Assembly (NCBI GenBank): GCA_027311125.1
Contig: DAICZO010000362.1
Location: 1 to 25,169, forward strand
Origin: Acidobacteriaceae bacterium
GTDB taxonomy: Bacteria; Acidobacteriota; Terriglobia; Terriglobales; Acidobacteriaceae
Length of the DNA stretch: 25,169 nucleotides
Direction: 5' to 3'
Position 1 is the stretch's first letter. Each line of letters begins with the position of its first letter. Of this stretch, positions 23,780 through 25,169 are shown in pieces. Position numbers and translations under genes: made by a program. Below the pieces are notes generated by a model. It ran no database searches. It saw only the letters and a program-made list of their open reading frames with translations, and was not told where the DNA came from.

Positions 23780-25169
23780 ATGCAGCGCGACCGGCTCTCC
23801 TACTTCATCCTCCCCATCGCTGCGTTCATCGCTGTCTTCCCACTTCTTGTTAGAGGTTGCTCTTGCGGCCACGATTTCACCTTCCACCTGCTCAACTGGC
23901 TGGAAGCCGCCCACAACTTCTCTCACGGTAATCTGCACCCCCAATGGGCCTCTACACCCGCCTACAACGCCGGAGAGCCCCGCTTCATCTTCTACCCCCC
24001 ACTCTCCTGGACCATCGGAGCCCTCCTCACTCTCCTGTTCCCCTTCGCCTGGACCCCCGTCCTCTACACCTGGCTCGCCCTCTCCGCGGCGGGACTCACC
24101 TTCCACCACTTCGCTCGTACCTTTACTACACCCGCCGCCGCCCTACTCGGTGCTACGTTCTACCTGCTCAACCCCTACATGCTCTTTACCGCCTACGAGC
24201 GCACCGCCTACGCCGAGTTGCTTGCCGCCGCCTGGATACCCCTGCTGTTGCTCGCAATCCTCCGCCACCGCGTCACTATCCCCCGCATCGCCATCCCAGT
24301 AGCGATACTTTGGCTCACTAACGCCCCCGCCGCTGTCATGAGCAGCTATACCCTGGCCCTGCTCACTCTCATTCGCTTGTCCACCTATCGAGCCACTTCA
24401 CCCCACCAAACACGCCTGCAACTGGCTCGCACCACAACCGCTGGAGCCCTACTCGGTCTGGGTCTTTCCGCGTTCTACCTTATTCCCGCCGCTTACGAAC
24501 GACGTTATGTCCAGATCAATATGGCTATCCTCCCCGGCATGCGTATCGCCGACAACTTCCTCTTCCATCACACCGGGGCCACCCCCGACGAACTCCTCCA
24601 CGACACCGTCCTTCACAGCGCCTCAATCATCGCTGTCCTATTGCTCACCGCCACCCTCCTCGCCCTGCTGCGCCTCCGCACCACACCAACAACCAACAAC
24701 CGCAGACTACTCCTCCCGCTCGCTCTCCTTACCCTGACCATTGCCCTGCTCCTCACGCCACTCTCCGCCCCTCTCTGGAACCACCTTCCCGAGATCCGCT
24801 TCCTCCAATTCCCCTGGCGCCTCCTTGCTATCGTCGCCGCAGTTTTGAGTCTTAGCCTAGCCCTAACCCTGAACGGAGCCCGCTTCACCCAAACAACCGC
24901 AGCGGCGCTGTCCCTTGCTCTCGCAGTAGCACTCGTCTACCCCTCCTACGAAGCCTTCTACCAACCCTGCGATGAAGCCGACACCCCAACCTTCCGCGCA
25001 AATCTCTTCCATATCCAAGCTGGCGACGAACCAACCGATGAGTACACCCCTATAGCGGCCGACAACGATTCCCTCTCCCACCTAAACCCGCCGTACTGGC
25101 TCACCCCCAATCCCAGCCTGCCCGGCCCCACCGACACCCAATCGGGTCCTGCCCCCACAAGCCTTACCC
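23780..25169 (+). CDS. Large multi-spanning membrane protein, 6-pyruvoyl-tetrahydropterin synthase-related / GT-C-like family, 3' end missing
   Basis: Open from ATG 23780 to the window edge (463 codons) with no stop. It starts MQRDRLSYFILPIAAFIAVFP, followed by the family block GHDFTFHLLNWLEAAHNF, HPQWASTPAYNAGEPRFIFYPPLSW, then a run of hydrophobic helices and LPEIRFLQFPWRLLAIVA. These motifs are those of bacterial proteins annotated as 6-pyruvoyl-tetrahydropterin synthase-related membrane proteins, similar in shape to GT-C glycosyltransferases (YfhO-like), with a large loop after the first helix. A lipid-linked sugar transfer role is plausible but not shown. It follows the PEP-CTERM gene by 110 nt. 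Codon use is extremely C-rich, like the rest of this strand. Confidence 0.8.
   Translation, partial: MQRDRLSYFILPIAAFIAVFPLLVRGCSCGHDFTFHLLNWLEAAHNFSHGNLHPQWASTPAYNAGEPRFIFYPPLSWTIGALLTLLFPFAWTPVLYTWLALSAAGLTFHHFARTFTTPAAALLGATFYLLNPYMLFTAYERTAYAELLAAAWIPLLLLAILRHRVTIPRIAIPVAILWLTNAPAAVMSSYTLALLTLIRLSTYRATSPHQTRLQLARTTTAGALLGLGLSAFYLIPAAYERRYVQINMAILPGMRIADNFLFHHTGATPDELLHDTVLHSASIIAVLLLTATLLALLRLRTTPTTNNRRLLLPLALLTLTIALLLTPLSAPLWNHLPEIRFLQFPWRLLAIVAAVLSLSLALTLNGARFTQTTAAALSLALAVALVYPSYEAFYQPCDEADTPTFRANLFHIQAGDEPTDEYTPIAADNDSLSHLNPPYWLTPNPSLPGPTDTQSGPAPTSLT

Noticed and set aside
23739..24321. Plus-strand open frames starting at 23739 and 23944
   Set aside because: Pro/Ser-rich peptides in other phases of the membrane-protein gene starting at 23780, whose frame stays open to the window end with family motifs.

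Overview
The window reads as chromosomal DNA from an acidobacterium of the Terriglobia/Acidobacteriaceae type (Edaphobacter, Granulicella, Terriglobus and relatives). The best evidence is a tandem NAD+-I (nadA-motif) riboswitch in front of nadA, a class described from Acidobacteriaceae. Supporting signs are an AroD-AroE fusion, a PEP-CTERM protein, a split atp cluster encoding both b and b', and many secreted or outer-membrane proteins. I see no tRNA, rRNA, insertion sequence, prophage or CRISPR array.

Layout. Positions 2-1396 (+) hold the 3' part of a fused dehydroquinate dehydratase/shikimate dehydrogenase. It converges through a 42-nt palindromic terminator on an ATP synthase operon (7931 down to 1479, minus strand: atpF', atpF, atpH, atpA, atpG, atpD, atpC). 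Subunits a and c are not next to it. Upstream on the same strand lies the hfq-hflX pair (10077 to 8251). A DegT-type aminotransferase (+) and an SH3 lipoprotein (-) overlap tail to tail, followed by a beta-propeller lipoprotein (-). An M28 peptidase (+) then converges on a broken ahpD-like gene (-), with an outer-membrane protein gene, a DUF2203 gene and riboswitch-controlled nadA behind it on the minus strand. Divergent from nadA is an operon of tatB-tatC and a glutaminyl-cyclase-like M28 enzyme. The right end has a small secreted DUF3761-type protein (-), a TerC family membrane protein, a PEP-CTERM protein with a probable sigma-54 promoter, and a large multi-spanning membrane protein that runs off the window.

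Most unusual points. (1) atpD carries an in-frame TAG at codon 418 of an otherwise perfect 480-codon gene, at the conserved Ser of the RFL-S-QPF motif. (2) The ahpD-like gene has an in-frame TAA at codon 23, also apparently at a Ser codon. Both look like single C-to-A changes (TCG to TAG, TCA to TAA). They are either sequence errors of one kind or real nonsense mutations, and the first would hit a central energy gene. (3) The gamma subunit has an extra ~40 residues in the loop where chloroplast gamma carries its redox insert, and subunit b starts with a cleavable-looking signal peptide. (4) The nadA leader is a complete two-domain riboswitch whose end abuts the Shine-Dalgarno and a TTG start.

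The genes mostly serve housekeeping (shikimate pathway, ATP synthesis, NAD synthesis, RNA chaperone, ribosome-associated GTPase) and the cell envelope (Tat export, secreted peptidases, pyroglutamate formation, lipoproteins, PEP-CTERM sorting). The displayed strand is richer in C than G whichever strand is coding, so it is probably the lagging strand, with atp, hfq-hflX and nadA co-directional with replication.
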